From an uncultured Eubacteriales bacterium (GTDB taxonomy: Bacteria > Bacillota > Clostridia > Oscillospirales > Acutalibacteraceae), in contig CAKSPZ010000004.1 in NCBI GenBank assembly GCA_934486635.1, positions 1 to 64,000 on the forward strand: a stretch of 64,000 nucleotides of DNA, in the 5' to 3' direction. Position numbers and translations under genes: made by a program. Shown one piece after another: positions 35,135 through 44,679 of this stretch; position 1 is the stretch's first letter; every line of letters begins with the position of its first letter. The notes below the pieces were generated by a model. It was not told where the DNA came from and did not search any database. It worked only from the letters and a program-made list of their open reading frames with translations.

Positions 35135-37096
35135 CTATTTTTTTAATTTTTCTATTTTATCTCTCAGAAATGCTGCATGCTCAAATTCCAATAATTTAGC
35201 TGCAACTTTCATTTCTTTTTCCAACTCTAAAATTAATTTATCTTTTTGTTTTCTAGTTAACTTCTTAGCACTTTTACTATTATCTTTATCATGTGAAGAA
35301 ATTTCTAATATATCAGACACTTTTTTTACTATTGTTTTAGGTACAATTCCATGTTTTTTATTATATTCCATTTGAATTTTTCTTCTACGTTCAGTTTCCT
35401 TAATTGCAACCTCCATAGATGGTGTAACACTATCTGCATACATTATAACTTGTCCATTTGCATTACGTGCCGCTCTTCCAATAGTTTGTATTAATGATCT
35501 TTCTGACCTTAAGAATCCTTCTTTATCGGCATCTAAAATAGCAACAAGTGATACTTCCGGAATATCAAGACCTTCTCTTAAAAGGTTTATTCCAATCAAA
35601 ACATCAAACTCACCTAAGCGTAAATCCCGAACAATCTCCATTCTTTCGACAGTATCTATTCCATAATGCATATATCTTACTTTTATTCCAACTTCTTGCA
35701 AATATCCAGTTAAGTCCTCTGCCATTTTTTTAGTTAAAGTAGTCACAAGTACTCTACTTCCATCTTCTATTCTTTTATTTATCTCCGAAATTAAGTCATC
35801 TATTTGCCCTTCAATAGGTTTTACAATAATTTCAGGATCGACTAAACCTGTCGGTCTAATTACCTGCTCAACTATTTTAGAGCTTTTTTCTTTTTCAATA
35901 TCTCCAGGTGTTGCACTTACAAAAATCACCTGATTTATTTTACTATAAAATTCATCATAAGTTAAAGGTCTATTATCATAAGCTGAAGGCAATCTAAATC
36001 CATAATCTATAAGGTTTTGTTTTCTAGCTTTATCTCCAGCATACATACTTCTTACCTGTGGCAACATAACATGAGATTCATCTACAAACATAATAAAATC
36101 CTTAGGAAAATAATCAATTAAAGTAAATGGTGCTGCACCGGCAGGTCGTCCAGATAAAACCCTTGAATAATTTTCTATTCCTTTGCAAAAACCTATCTCT
36201 TCAAGTAATTCTATATCGTATTTTGTACGTTGTTCTATTCGTTGGGCCTCTATAAATTTATCATTGTCTCGAAAAAATTTAATTCTACTACTTAACTCAT
36301 CTTCTATACTTGAAATTGCCTTTTTCATTTTTTCCCTCGGCACAATATAATGAGATGCAGGGTATATTGCTACATGTTTTATTACTGACTTTACTTCTCC
36401 TGTTATAGGATTAATTTCACTTAACCTATCTATTTCATCTCCAAAAAATTCTACCCTTATAACTGTATCATTGGATACTGCCGGAAAAATCTCCACTACG
36501 TCTCCTCTAACACGAAATTTATTTCGCGTCAAGTTTACATCATTACGTTCATATTGTAACTCAACAAGTTTTTTTAAAAGCTCATCACGACTTTTTTGCA
36601 TACCGGGACGTAATGAAATAACCATAGTTCGATAATCTATCGGGTTTCCAAGACTATATATACATGAAACACTCGCAACAATTATAACATCACGACGTTC
36701 TGATAATGCTGATGTTGCAGAATGACGAAGCTTATCTATTTCATCGTTGATAGAAGAATCCTTTTCTATATAAGTATCAGTAGTTGCAATATAAGCTTCT
36801 GGCTGATAATAATCATAATATGAAACAAAATACTCTACTGCATTTTCAGGAAAAAATTCTCTAAATTCCGAACATAATTGCGCCGCTAAAGTTTTATTAT
36901 GAGCTAAAACTAATGCCGGTCTATTCAATTTTTCTATAATATTAGCCATAGTAAACGTTTTTCCTGACCCTGTAACGCCAAGCAAAGTTTGTTCCTTATA
37001 CCCTTTTTTTATTCCCTCAACAAGAGAATTTATCGCTTGTGGCTGATCTCCTGTAGGTTTATATTCTGATTTTAATTTAAAATTCATATTCATCAC
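35135..37096 (-). CDS. uvrB: UvrABC excision repair helicase UvrB
   Basis: A 653-residue UvrB. Walker A GVTGSGKT is at 40-47. The beta-hairpin region SYYDYYQPEAYI inserts between DNA strands. Helicase motifs VDESHVMLPQV, VSATPG and the motif VI region QTIGRAARN are clear, and the C-terminal UvrC-binding coiled segment (LEKEMKVAAKLLEFEHAAFLRD) is intact. It is 4 bases downstream of radC and upstream of uvrA. Confidence 0.96.
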   Translation of the reverse strand: MMNMNFKLKSEYKPTGDQPQAINSLVEGIKKGYKEQTLLGVTGSGKTFTMANIIEKLNRPALVLAHNKTLAAQLCSEFREFFPENAVEYFVSYYDYYQPEAYIATTDTYIEKDSSINDEIDKLRHSATSALSERRDVIIVASVSCIYSLGNPIDYRTMVISLRPGMQKSRDELLKKLVELQYERNDVNLTRNKFRVRGDVVEIFPAVSNDTVIRVEFFGDEIDRLSEINPITGEVKSVIKHVAIYPASHYIVPREKMKKAISSIEDELSSRIKFFRDNDKFIEAQRIEQRTKYDIELLEEIGFCKGIENYSRVLSGRPAGAAPFTLIDYFPKDFIMFVDESHVMLPQVRSMYAGDKARKQNLIDYGFRLPSAYDNRPLTYDEFYSKINQVIFVSATPGDIEKEKSSKIVEQVIRPTGLVDPEIIVKPIEGQIDDLISEINKRIEDGSRVLVTTLTKKMAEDLTGYLQEVGIKVRYMHYGIDTVERMEIVRDLRLGEFDVLIGINLLREGLDIPEVSLVAILDADKEGFLRSERSLIQTIGRAARNANGQVIMYADSVTPSMEVAIKETERRRKIQMEYNKKHGIVPKTIVKKVSDILEISSHDKDNSKSAKKLTRKQKDKLILELEKEMKVAAKLLEFEHAAFLRDKIEKLKK

Positions 37097-37100
37097 ACTT

Positions 37101-37778
37101 TTACAATATTTGTTTTCCTAAATCACTATCTGCTATAGATACATAATCATTATCCGCAACTATAATATGGTCAACTAATTTTACTCCAATTAAATTAAGT
37201 GCATTCTTTAAGTTAATTGTTGTTTCTATATCTTCTTTTGATGGTAATGCAATCCCGCTAGGATGATTATGTGCAATAATAGCTTTTGTGGCATTATATT
37301 TAAGTGAAAGTTCTATTATATCCCTGGGGTAAAATCCTGTTGAACTAAATGAACCCTTCGCAATAATATCACAAAATACCATATTTCTTCTTACATCAAA
37401 CAGTGCTAAAGCTACATGTTCTTTTATTCTTCCAATAAATTTATTTAATATTATTTTTTCTATTTCCTCTTTTGTTAAATTTTTATTTGGCTTTTTATAG
37501 CTTTTTTCCATATAAATTCTACTTAACTTTGAAACCAATTTTATTAATATGGCTGTCGACTCACCTATTCCTTTTATCTCTAACAGACTATTTATAGGCG
37601 CATCAAATGCTTGTGGTAAAGAGCCAAAAGTTTCAATTAAAGTATGAGCAAGTTCATTTGTATTCTTCTGTGGTATACCATAAAATAAAAGCATCTCAAG
37701 AAGTTCATGCTCTCGAAATGAATCAGCTCCACTTTTCAAAAATCTTTTCTTCATTCTGTCTCGGTGTCCTTCATGCAC
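37101..37778 (-). CDS. radC: RadC-family JAMM protein
   Basis: A 225-residue protein. An N-terminal helix-hairpin-helix-like part (LLEIKGIGESTAILIKLVSKL) is followed by a JAB/JAMM metalloprotease-like domain with the motif HNHPSGIALPSKED near residues 169-182. Its cellular role is unclear despite the historic repair name. It heads the operon with uvrB and is divergent from the rluD-like gene. Confidence 0.92.
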   Translation of the reverse strand: MHEGHRDRMKKRFLKSGADSFREHELLEMLLFYGIPQKNTNELAHTLIETFGSLPQAFDAPINSLLEIKGIGESTAILIKLVSKLSRIYMEKSYKKPNKNLTKEEIEKIILNKFIGRIKEHVALALFDVRRNMVFCDIIAKGSFSSTGFYPRDIIELSLKYNATKAIIAHNHPSGIALPSKEDIETTINLKNALNLIGVKLVDHIIVADNDYVSIADSDLGKQIL

Positions 37779-37830
37779 TTAATACACCTCCTCTTCTTTT
37801 ATTCCACATATATTTTTTAATTTTGTATTT

Positions 37831-37859
37831 ATTATACAATAAATAACATATTTTGAAAA
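37831..37859 (-). promoter_or_regulatory. Probable promoter of the radC-uvrB-uvrA operon
   Basis: On the minus strand TTTTCA (37854-37859), 17 bases, TATAAT (37831-37836). The -10 is perfect and the -35 weak. Confidence 0.45.
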
Positions 37860-37880
37860 GTGTTCAAATAATAAAAATCA

Positions 37881-37889
37881 TGTTATAAT
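37881..37889 (+). promoter_or_regulatory. Extended -10 promoter of the rluD-like gene
   Basis: TGTTATAAT at 37881-37889, an extended -10 element. Only a weak -35 (TGTTCA, 37861-37866) is found at the right distance. Confidence 0.45.
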
Positions 37890-37927
37890 TAATATAAAAA
37901 ACAAGAAAGTGAGTCAATTAATATAAA

Positions 37928-38884
37928 ATGAAAGAAATTAATATTAAAAAAAATGATTCCGGTCAACGTTTAGATAAATTTTTAATTAAATCTTTTAAAA
38001 ACCTTCCCACATCTCTTATGTATAAAGCTATAAGAAAAAAGGACATAAAAATAAATTCAAAAAGATGTACACCAGATTATAAACTTAATACCGGTGACAC
38101 TTTAAAAATTTACATTAAAGACGAGTTTTTAGAAAAATCAATTGAACAATATGACTTTTTAAAGGCGCCCTCTAATATTGATGTAATTTATGAAGATAAA
38201 AATATTTTATTAGTTAATAAAAAGCCTGGTTTAATTGTCCATCCTGACGAAAATTATCATTTTGACTCACTAATTGCAAGAATTCAACATTATCTTTACA
38301 AAAACAACGAGTATGACCCTCAAAGTGAAAATTCTTTTGTCCCGGCTCTTGTTAATAGAATTGACAGAAATACCGGAGGAATAGTCATTGCTGCTAAAAA
38401 CGCTGAAACTTTAAGAATTCTCAATCAAAAAATGAAAAACCGTGAACTTAAAAAATATTATTTATGTATCGCTTACTCAACCTTTAAGAAAAAAAGCGAT
38501 ACTTTAACAGCATATCTTGAAAAAAATGAATCCAAGAACCGAGTTTATATTCATGATAAACCTAAGCCAAATACTAAAATCATAAAAACAAAATATACAG
38601 TATTAGCTGAACGAAATAACTTTAGCCTTTTAGAAGTAGAACTTTTAACCGGTAGAACTCATCAAATTCGTGCCCACCTTGCTTTTTTAGGACATCCACT
38701 CTTAGGAGATAGTAAATATGGTCTAAACACTATAAATAAAGAAAAAGGTTACAAATGGCAAGCATTATATTCATATAAATTAAAATTCAACTTCACCTCA
38801 CCCGCTGAAAAATTATCTTATTTAGACGGAAAAGAATTTAAGGCTCCTGATGTTTGGTTCGTAGATGATTTTTATTCTTTTTAA
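37928..38884 (+). CDS. RluC/RluD-family pseudouridine synthase
   Basis: A 318-residue enzyme that isomerises uridine in rRNA. An N-terminal S4 RNA-binding domain (SGQRLDKFLIKSFKNLP, then KKDIKINSKR) precedes the catalytic domain with ALVNRIDRNTGG; D146 is the catalytic aspartate (family HRLDKxTSG). The RTHQIRAHLAFLGHPLLGD motif is complete. The unusual NRIDRNTGG in place of HRLDKDTSG marks a variant, but the aspartate is kept. Which uridines are modified cannot be read. Confidence 0.9.
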   Translation: MKEINIKKNDSGQRLDKFLIKSFKNLPTSLMYKAIRKKDIKINSKRCTPDYKLNTGDTLKIYIKDEFLEKSIEQYDFLKAPSNIDVIYEDKNILLVNKKPGLIVHPDENYHFDSLIARIQHYLYKNNEYDPQSENSFVPALVNRIDRNTGGIVIAAKNAETLRILNQKMKNRELKKYYLCIAYSTFKKKSDTLTAYLEKNESKNRVYIHDKPKPNTKIIKTKYTVLAERNNFSLLEVELLTGRTHQIRAHLAFLGHPLLGDSKYGLNTINKEKGYKWQALYSYKLKFNFTSPAEKLSYLDGKEFKAPDVWFVDDFYSF

Positions 38885-38913
38885 TGTGTTTATTTACAAC
38901 ATTATAAAAAAAG

Positions 38914-38956
38914 CCATATGTATAACAGTAAAACTTATTATACATATGGTATTTTT
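38914..38956. terminator. Bidirectional terminator between the rluD-like gene and ftsH
   Basis: A perfect 12-bp stem (38914-38925 with 38938-38949), with A- and T-runs on both sides, between convergent genes. Confidence 0.8.
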
Positions 38957-38964
38957 ATTTTGAT

Positions 38965-40827
38965 TTATTCTATTTTCTCTGATTCCTCAGAAGACTCTGT
39001 CATAACCTTAGCGAATTCTTCTGAACTCATTTTTTCATTTAAGAACAAGAATTTAGCTACCTCATGAAGTTTAGTTATATTTTCATTTAAAATTGCTTCT
39101 GTTTTTGCATAGCCTTCTGTTATGAGTTTTTTAACTTCTACATCTATTTCTGCAGCAACCTTTTCAGAGTAATTTTTCATATGGCCCATATCTCTTCCTA
39201 TAAATACTTCATCATTTTCTGAACCATATGCTACAGGACCTAAAGAAGCACTCATTCCATATTTAGTTACCATAGAATTAGCAATTTCTGTAGCTCGTTT
39301 TATATCATTAGAAGCACCTGTTGAAATATCACCTATAATTAAAGCTTCTGCAACTCTTCCGCCAAGTAATACTTGTATAGTTTCATTCATCTCTAAACGA
39401 GACTTATATGACCTGTCTTCAGAAGGCAACGACATTGTATAACCGCCTGCCATTCCTCTTGGAATAATTGATATTTGATGCACAGGGTCTTGAGTCTTGC
39501 AAAAATAAGTTACCACTGCATGACCTGCTTCATGATATGCTGTAAGGGTTTTTTCTTTATCATTCATTACTCTAGATTTCTTTTCTGTTCCCACTACAAC
39601 TTTTATCGTAGCTTCCTCTATTTCTTCCATAGTAATTGCTTTTAGATTTTTTCTCGCAGCTAATAATGCAGCTTCATTTAATAAATTTTCAAGGTCTGCA
39701 CCTGTAAACCCAGCTGTAGATTTTGCAATAGTATTAAGAACAACATCAGGAGCTAAAGGCTTTCCTTTTGAATGAACCTTTAATATATCTTCTCTGCCTT
39801 TTATATCTGGATAACCTACCATAACTTGTCGATCAAATCGACCTGGACGCATCAATGCAGGATCTAAAACGTCTGGCCTATTGGTTGCAGCTATCATTAT
39901 AACGCCTTCATTTGCTCCAAAACCGTCCATCTCAACTAAAAGCTGATTAAGTGTTTGCTCTCTTTCATCATGGCCTCCACCAAGTCCAGCTCCCCTTTGA
40001 CGTCCAACCGCATCAATTTCATCTATAAATATTATACAAGGAGAATTCTTTTTAGCCTGTTCAAAAAGATCCCTAACACGAGATGCACCAACACCTACAA
40101 ACATTTCAACAAAGTCTGAGCCAGAAATTGAAAAGAACGGTACTCCTGCTTCCCCTGCAACAGCTCTTGCTAAAAGCGTTTTTCCTGTACCTGGAGGGCC
40201 CACAAGTAATACACCTTTGGGGATTCTAGCACCTAGTTCATTATATTTTTGAGGATTTTTTAAAAACTCAACTAATTCAGCCAGTTCTTCTTTTTCTTCA
40301 TCTGCACCAGCTACATCTTCAAAGGTTGTTTTTCTTTTTTCATCGGCCATATTTTTTATTTTAGCTTTTCCAAAGGTCATAGTTTTTCCGCCATCACCAA
40401 ACCCTGACATAGCTCTTCGCATTATAAACCACCATATAACACCAATTCCAATAAACATAACTACTTCTAAAAGTGCCGAAGTCCACCATGAACTCTCATT
40501 TGCTCTAATTAAGTCTTGTTTCATTTGATTATCAGGATTACTATTGTTATACTCTTCTATAAATGGTTTTATGTCTTCTCTCACCCAAAGTGCATTAGGG
40601 GCTGTATATTTTATTTCCTCATTATTTTTTAGTTTTATATTCATTTCACCTGTCCCCAGGTTCATGCTATATTCTGTAACTTGCTGATCTTTAAAATACT
40701 TTATAATGTCTGAATATAATTCTGTCTTTTGAGCCTTTGAACCAAATAATGTTAAAATAAATATAATTATTAATATTGGTATACCAATATAAAATATCAT
40801 ATTTTTAAACATTTTTTTATTTTCCAA
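38965..40827 (-). CDS. ftsH: Membrane AAA+ zinc protease FtsH
   Basis: A 620-residue membrane-bound protease. Two membrane segments (about 8-26 and 112-134) flank an extracytoplasmic domain. The AAA+ module has Walker A GPPGTGKT at 210-217, Walker B IIFIDEIDAVG and the second region of homology with MRPGRFDRQV. Zinc motif HEAGH is at 432-436. It degrades membrane and short-lived cytoplasmic proteins. The start is TTG, 8 bases after GGGGAG. It closes the tilS-hpt-ftsH part of the operon, the usual order in Firmicutes. Confidence 0.97.
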   Translation of the reverse strand: MENKKMFKNMIFYIGIPILIIIFILTLFGSKAQKTELYSDIIKYFKDQQVTEYSMNLGTGEMNIKLKNNEEIKYTAPNALWVREDIKPFIEEYNNSNPDNQMKQDLIRANESSWWTSALLEVVMFIGIGVIWWFIMRRAMSGFGDGGKTMTFGKAKIKNMADEKRKTTFEDVAGADEEKEELAELVEFLKNPQKYNELGARIPKGVLLVGPPGTGKTLLARAVAGEAGVPFFSISGSDFVEMFVGVGASRVRDLFEQAKKNSPCIIFIDEIDAVGRQRGAGLGGGHDEREQTLNQLLVEMDGFGANEGVIMIAATNRPDVLDPALMRPGRFDRQVMVGYPDIKGREDILKVHSKGKPLAPDVVLNTIAKSTAGFTGADLENLLNEAALLAARKNLKAITMEEIEEATIKVVVGTEKKSRVMNDKEKTLTAYHEAGHAVVTYFCKTQDPVHQISIIPRGMAGGYTMSLPSEDRSYKSRLEMNETIQVLLGGRVAEALIIGDISTGASNDIKRATEIANSMVTKYGMSASLGPVAYGSENDEVFIGRDMGHMKNYSEKVAAEIDVEVKKLITEGYAKTEAILNENITKLHEVAKFLFLNEKMSSEEFAKVMTESSEESEKIE

Positions 40828-40877
40828 TAGATTTTCTCCCCTTTTCGTGTGATTACACTTAAATTTATTATATCAAA

Positions 40878-41420
40878 TTAATTATCACTGTATACGTATG
40901 GTTTTAAAACCCCTATAAACGGCAAGTTTCTATATTTTTCATCATAGTCAAGACCATATCCAACAACAAATTCATCAGGAACATTAAATCCAAAGTAATC
41001 TGCTTTTATGTCTGCTTTTCTTCTTGCAGGTTTATCAAGTAATGTACATATCTTAATACTTGCAGGATTTCTTTCTTTTAATATATTCATAATGTAATTA
41101 AGCGTCATTCCACTATCTAATATGTCCTCAACTATTAACAAGTCATATCCTTCAAGTGGTCTATCAAGGTCCTTTAATATTTTTACTACTCCACTTGTTT
41201 TTGTTCCTGACCCATAACTTGACACTGACATAAAGTCAATTTCACAATGTTCTGTAATAGCCCTCATAAGATCTGCCATAAATACTACTGAACCTTTCAA
41301 AACACTAACAAGCATCAAATTTTTTCCAACATAGTCCTTACTTATCTGCTCACCCAACTCTTTAACCTTAGTTTTTAATTCCTCTTCATTTAATAAAATT
41401 TTTTCAATGTCATTTAACAT
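40878..41420 (-). CDS. hpt: Hypoxanthine phosphoribosyltransferase
   Basis: A 180-residue purine salvage enzyme converting hypoxanthine and guanine with PRPP to IMP and GMP. The PRPP-binding motif LLIVEDILDSGMTL is intact, and the early LVSVLKGSVVFMADLMRA matches the family. It lies 2 bases after tilS. Confidence 0.95.
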   Translation of the reverse strand: MLNDIEKILLNEEELKTKVKELGEQISKDYVGKNLMLVSVLKGSVVFMADLMRAITEHCEIDFMSVSSYGSGTKTSGVVKILKDLDRPLEGYDLLIVEDILDSGMTLNYIMNILKERNPASIKICTLLDKPARRKADIKADYFGFNVPDEFVVGYGLDYDEKYRNLPFIGVLKPYVYSDN

Positions 41421-41422
41421 TT

Positions 41423-42805
41423 TTACTTCTCCTTTGAATAAATAAGTACTATTTTTTTTGTATGTTCTGTAACCTTTGCCTTTTGAGAAATCCCAATGTT
41501 ATTTATCCACAAAATTTCATTTTCATTTGCCAACATAAGTATTTTCTCACGTTTTTCACAGGGTATTTTTAATTCATTAAATAATTTTTTTACAGTTTTA
41601 GTCACGCCCCTGCCACATTGACAAAAAATATCACCAGACCTTCGATTTCTAAAACTCGTTTCTACAGTTATTGTATCATAATCGAGTGCATAAAAAAATA
41701 ATAAATTGTTAACTTTTTTAAAATTTTCAAAATCTTCTTTATTTAATATTTTTATTATGACCTCTTCTCCGTTTTCTGTCAAGATTTTCCCTTCATTAAA
41801 CGGTGTCTCAAAATAATCTGACTGTTTTTCTTCTTTTATCTTAGACACTTTTAACGTGTTATTTTTTATATCTACTTTCACACCATGCGGCAAAATAACC
41901 GCTCCACTGCCATTTTTTATTATATCTATAATAATTTTTACATGATTTAATGTAATATTAGATTTTGTAAAATTAAATATTGCCATTCTTATGCAACGTG
42001 ATAATATAGAAAAATGCTGATTTGATATATTATCTAATAAATATTCTCCATAAGAAATTCTATTTTTTTCTAAAATTTGATTGGCTACTTTACAAAGATA
42101 GTCTTCATCTGATTTTAATAAATTCATTGTTCTTAATACATTATCTTCAAATTCTGAATTTATTTGTTTCATAACCGGAACTATATCAAGTCTTATTTTA
42201 TTCCTTGTATATTCTCTTTTTAGATTTGTACTGTCTACAACATAAGAAATGTTATTTTCATCACAATATACTTGTGTCTCTGCTCTTTTTAAAAAAATTA
42301 AAGGTCTTATTATATTCCCTCTTTTTGCAGGAATACCACACAAACCAATAGGTCCTGTACCTCGCGAAAGATTTATAAAAGCTGTTTCTACACTATCTGA
42401 TAACGTATGTGCCGTAGCTATAATAGCATTATATTTATTTGATAATTCATAAAAGAAACTATATCTTACTTTTCTTGCACACTCTTCTATTCCTTCTCCT
42501 AAGATTTGTGCCTGCTTTTTTATATCTATTCTTAAACATTCAAAGTTAACATTATTTTTATTACAATATTCTCTAACAAAATTTTCATCCCTGTCAGCTT
42601 CATTTCCTCGTAAGCAATGATTAACATGTGCCGCAATTATTTTTATATTTTTTTCTCTAGAATAATCTATAAAAAATTTTAAGAGTGTCATTGAATCAGC
42701 TCCACCTGACACTCCTATAACAACTGTGCTACTTTCCTTTAACATCTCATATTTTTCTATTGCATTATTAATTTTTTCATTTATTAACCTTACATTACAT
42801 TTCAC
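41423..42805 (-). CDS. tilS: tRNA(Ile)-lysidine synthetase
   Basis: A 460-residue enzyme that modifies C34 of tRNA-Ile(CAU) to lysidine using ATP, changing AUG decoding to AUA. The PP-loop motif SGGADS is at 33-38. The C-terminal substrate-recognition domain (RNRRSGD, then KKLFNELKIP) is present. The start is GTG at 42805, 9 bases after a perfect AAGGAGG that lies within dnaB, so it overlaps dnaB's end; an in-frame start at 42880 has no such site. Confidence 0.94.
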   Translation of the reverse strand: MKCNVRLINEKINNAIEKYEMLKESSTVVIGVSGGADSMTLLKFFIDYSREKNIKIIAAHVNHCLRGNEADRDENFVREYCNKNNVNFECLRIDIKKQAQILGEGIEECARKVRYSFFYELSNKYNAIIATAHTLSDSVETAFINLSRGTGPIGLCGIPAKRGNIIRPLIFLKRAETQVYCDENNISYVVDSTNLKREYTRNKIRLDIVPVMKQINSEFEDNVLRTMNLLKSDEDYLCKVANQILEKNRISYGEYLLDNISNQHFSILSRCIRMAIFNFTKSNITLNHVKIIIDIIKNGSGAVILPHGVKVDIKNNTLKVSKIKEEKQSDYFETPFNEGKILTENGEEVIIKILNKEDFENFKKVNNLLFFYALDYDTITVETSFRNRRSGDIFCQCGRGVTKTVKKLFNELKIPCEKREKILMLANENEILWINNIGISQKAKVTEHTKKIVLIYSKEK

Positions 42806-44165
42806 GGCGTCTAACCTCCTTGCCGGTGAAACGCATATATTCGCCTTGCCAGTGAAGTGGCACTGCCCTTGTTTCTCCATGACGGTTTTTTGCCACTATA
42901 CACTCTCCTGCATTTCTGTCTGCATCTTCATCTGCATTTTCATTATCATTGTAATAATCATTTCTATAAAGGAATAATACAATATCAGCATCTTGTTCAA
43001 TAGAACCTGAATCACGAAGGTCTGAAAGCAATGGCCTGTGGTCACTTCTTTGCTCACTGGCACGAGATAATTGTGACAATGTAATAACAGGTACATTAAT
43101 TTCTTTGGCCATTATTTTTAAATTTCTTGTTATTTCTGAAATTTCTTGTACACGGTTATCAATACGTCTACCTCCAGACATTAATTGCAAATAATCTATA
43201 ACCACTAAATCTACATCTTTTAATCGTCTTAATTTTGCTTTCATTTCAGGTACCGTAATACCTGGAGTATCATCAAAATAAATCTCTGATTTTGATAATA
43301 TATCTCCGGCTTCAATAAGCCTTACCCATTCATCATCAGCTAATTTTCCCGTACGTAATTTTACTCCACCTACCATAGCCTCCGTAGAAAGTAATCTTGA
43401 TGTAAGCTGTTCTTTTGTCATTTCAAGAGAAAAGAAAGCTACTCTTCGTTTTTCTTTTACAGCTATGTGCCTTGCTATATTAAGTGCAAAACTTGTTTTA
43501 CCCATACCCGGTCTTGCTGCAAGTAAAATTAAGTCAGAACGGTTAAGACCTGTTATGGTTTCATCTAAATCGCTTATTCCTGTAGGAATTCCTTGATAAA
43601 GTTTGTTGTCGTCAGAATTTAAAACGTCAAGTCTGTCAAAAGTTTCAATGATAGTTTCATTAATTCTTTGTAAGCCTTGCATATTTTTGCCTTGACGTAT
43701 GTCAAAAATCTTTTGTTCTGCTGAATCCAACAATGTAGATGCATCATTTGTTCCATCTGCAGCTTCTTCTATGATATCACGTGCAGTAGTTATAAGAGTT
43801 CTGACATCATAATTATCTCTAACTATATATGCATAGGTTTGCGCATTTTTTATTGATGGAACTATTTGTGCCAATTGCAATAAATAAGTTTTTGCATTAT
43901 TTTCATCAAAATCATCATTATGTTTTAGCTGATCTAAAACTGTAATAAAATCTATAGATTTACCCAGTGTAAACATTTCAAGCATTACAGAATAAATCAA
44001 CCTATGATTAGTTAAATAAAAATAGTCTGGCTTAGGTAAAATTTCCGCAATTCTGTCAAGACATGAAGAATCCAACAATATTGCACCAAGCACAGACTGT
44101 TCTGCTTCTGCACTAAAAGGTAATTTTAATCCGTCATATCCTGACGTTACTTTTATTTCATCCAT
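42795..44165 (-). CDS. dnaB: Replicative DNA helicase DnaB
   Basis: A 456-residue hexameric replication helicase. The N-terminal collar domain (LPFSAEAEQSVLGAILLD) and C-terminal RecA-like motor with Walker A ARPGMGKTSFALN, Walker B VVIDYLQLMSG and the arginine finger region are all present. It sits between rplI and tilS, overlapping the tilS start by 11 bases. Confidence 0.97.
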   Translation of the reverse strand: MDEIKVTSGYDGLKLPFSAEAEQSVLGAILLDSSCLDRIAEILPKPDYFYLTNHRLIYSVMLEMFTLGKSIDFITVLDQLKHNDDFDENNAKTYLLQLAQIVPSIKNAQTYAYIVRDNYDVRTLITTARDIIEEAADGTNDASTLLDSAEQKIFDIRQGKNMQGLQRINETIIETFDRLDVLNSDDNKLYQGIPTGISDLDETITGLNRSDLILLAARPGMGKTSFALNIARHIAVKEKRRVAFFSLEMTKEQLTSRLLSTEAMVGGVKLRTGKLADDEWVRLIEAGDILSKSEIYFDDTPGITVPEMKAKLRRLKDVDLVVIDYLQLMSGGRRIDNRVQEISEITRNLKIMAKEINVPVITLSQLSRASEQRSDHRPLLSDLRDSGSIEQDADIVLFLYRNDYYNDNENADEDADRNAGECIVAKNRHGETRAVPLHWQGEYMRFTGKEVRRREM

Positions 44166-44205
44166 TTTCTGCTCCCTTGATTATATCAGAAAATTAATTT
44201 TAAAA

Positions 44206-44652
44206 TTATTCTTCCGTTACCATAACTTTAATTTTTGCGTTTATACCATTATATAACTTTACATTACATTCATAAGAACCCAATGATTTAATTTCACTTT
44301 TTAATGAAATTTTCCTTTTATCTACAGTTATATGAAAGTTTTTTTCTATTTCAAAAGCTATTTCTTTTGCCGTAATTGAACCAAACAACTTTCCTTCATT
44401 TCCTGTTTTCGCTGATATTTTTACAGTTTTTCCATCTATAACATTTGCATGTTCTTTTGCTTTCTTTATTTCTTCATTTGTTTTAAACTTTAATGCCTCT
44501 TTCGCATTATTTAATTCATTAATGGCTTGTGGAGTTGCTTCTTTTGCTAATTTCTTTGGTAATAGACAATTTCTTGCATAACCATCGGATACATTTATTA
44601 AGTCGCCCTTTTTCCCACTGCCTTTTACATCATTTAATAATATTACTTTCAT
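44206..44652 (-). CDS. rplI: 50S ribosomal protein L9
   Basis: A 148-residue L9. The N-terminal RNA-binding domain begins MKVILLNDVKGSGKKGDLIN with the signature GYARNCLLPKKLA. A long helix joins it to the C-terminal domain (GKLFGSITAKEIA). It is in the conserved gdpP-rplI-dnaB order. Confidence 0.97.
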   Translation of the reverse strand: MKVILLNDVKGSGKKGDLINVSDGYARNCLLPKKLAKEATPQAINELNNAKEALKFKTNEEIKKAKEHANVIDGKTVKISAKTGNEGKLFGSITAKEIAFEIEKNFHITVDKRKISLKSEIKSLGSYECNVKLYNGINAKIKVMVTEE

Positions 44653-44679
44653 CGTTTAACCTCCCATAAAAACTCAATA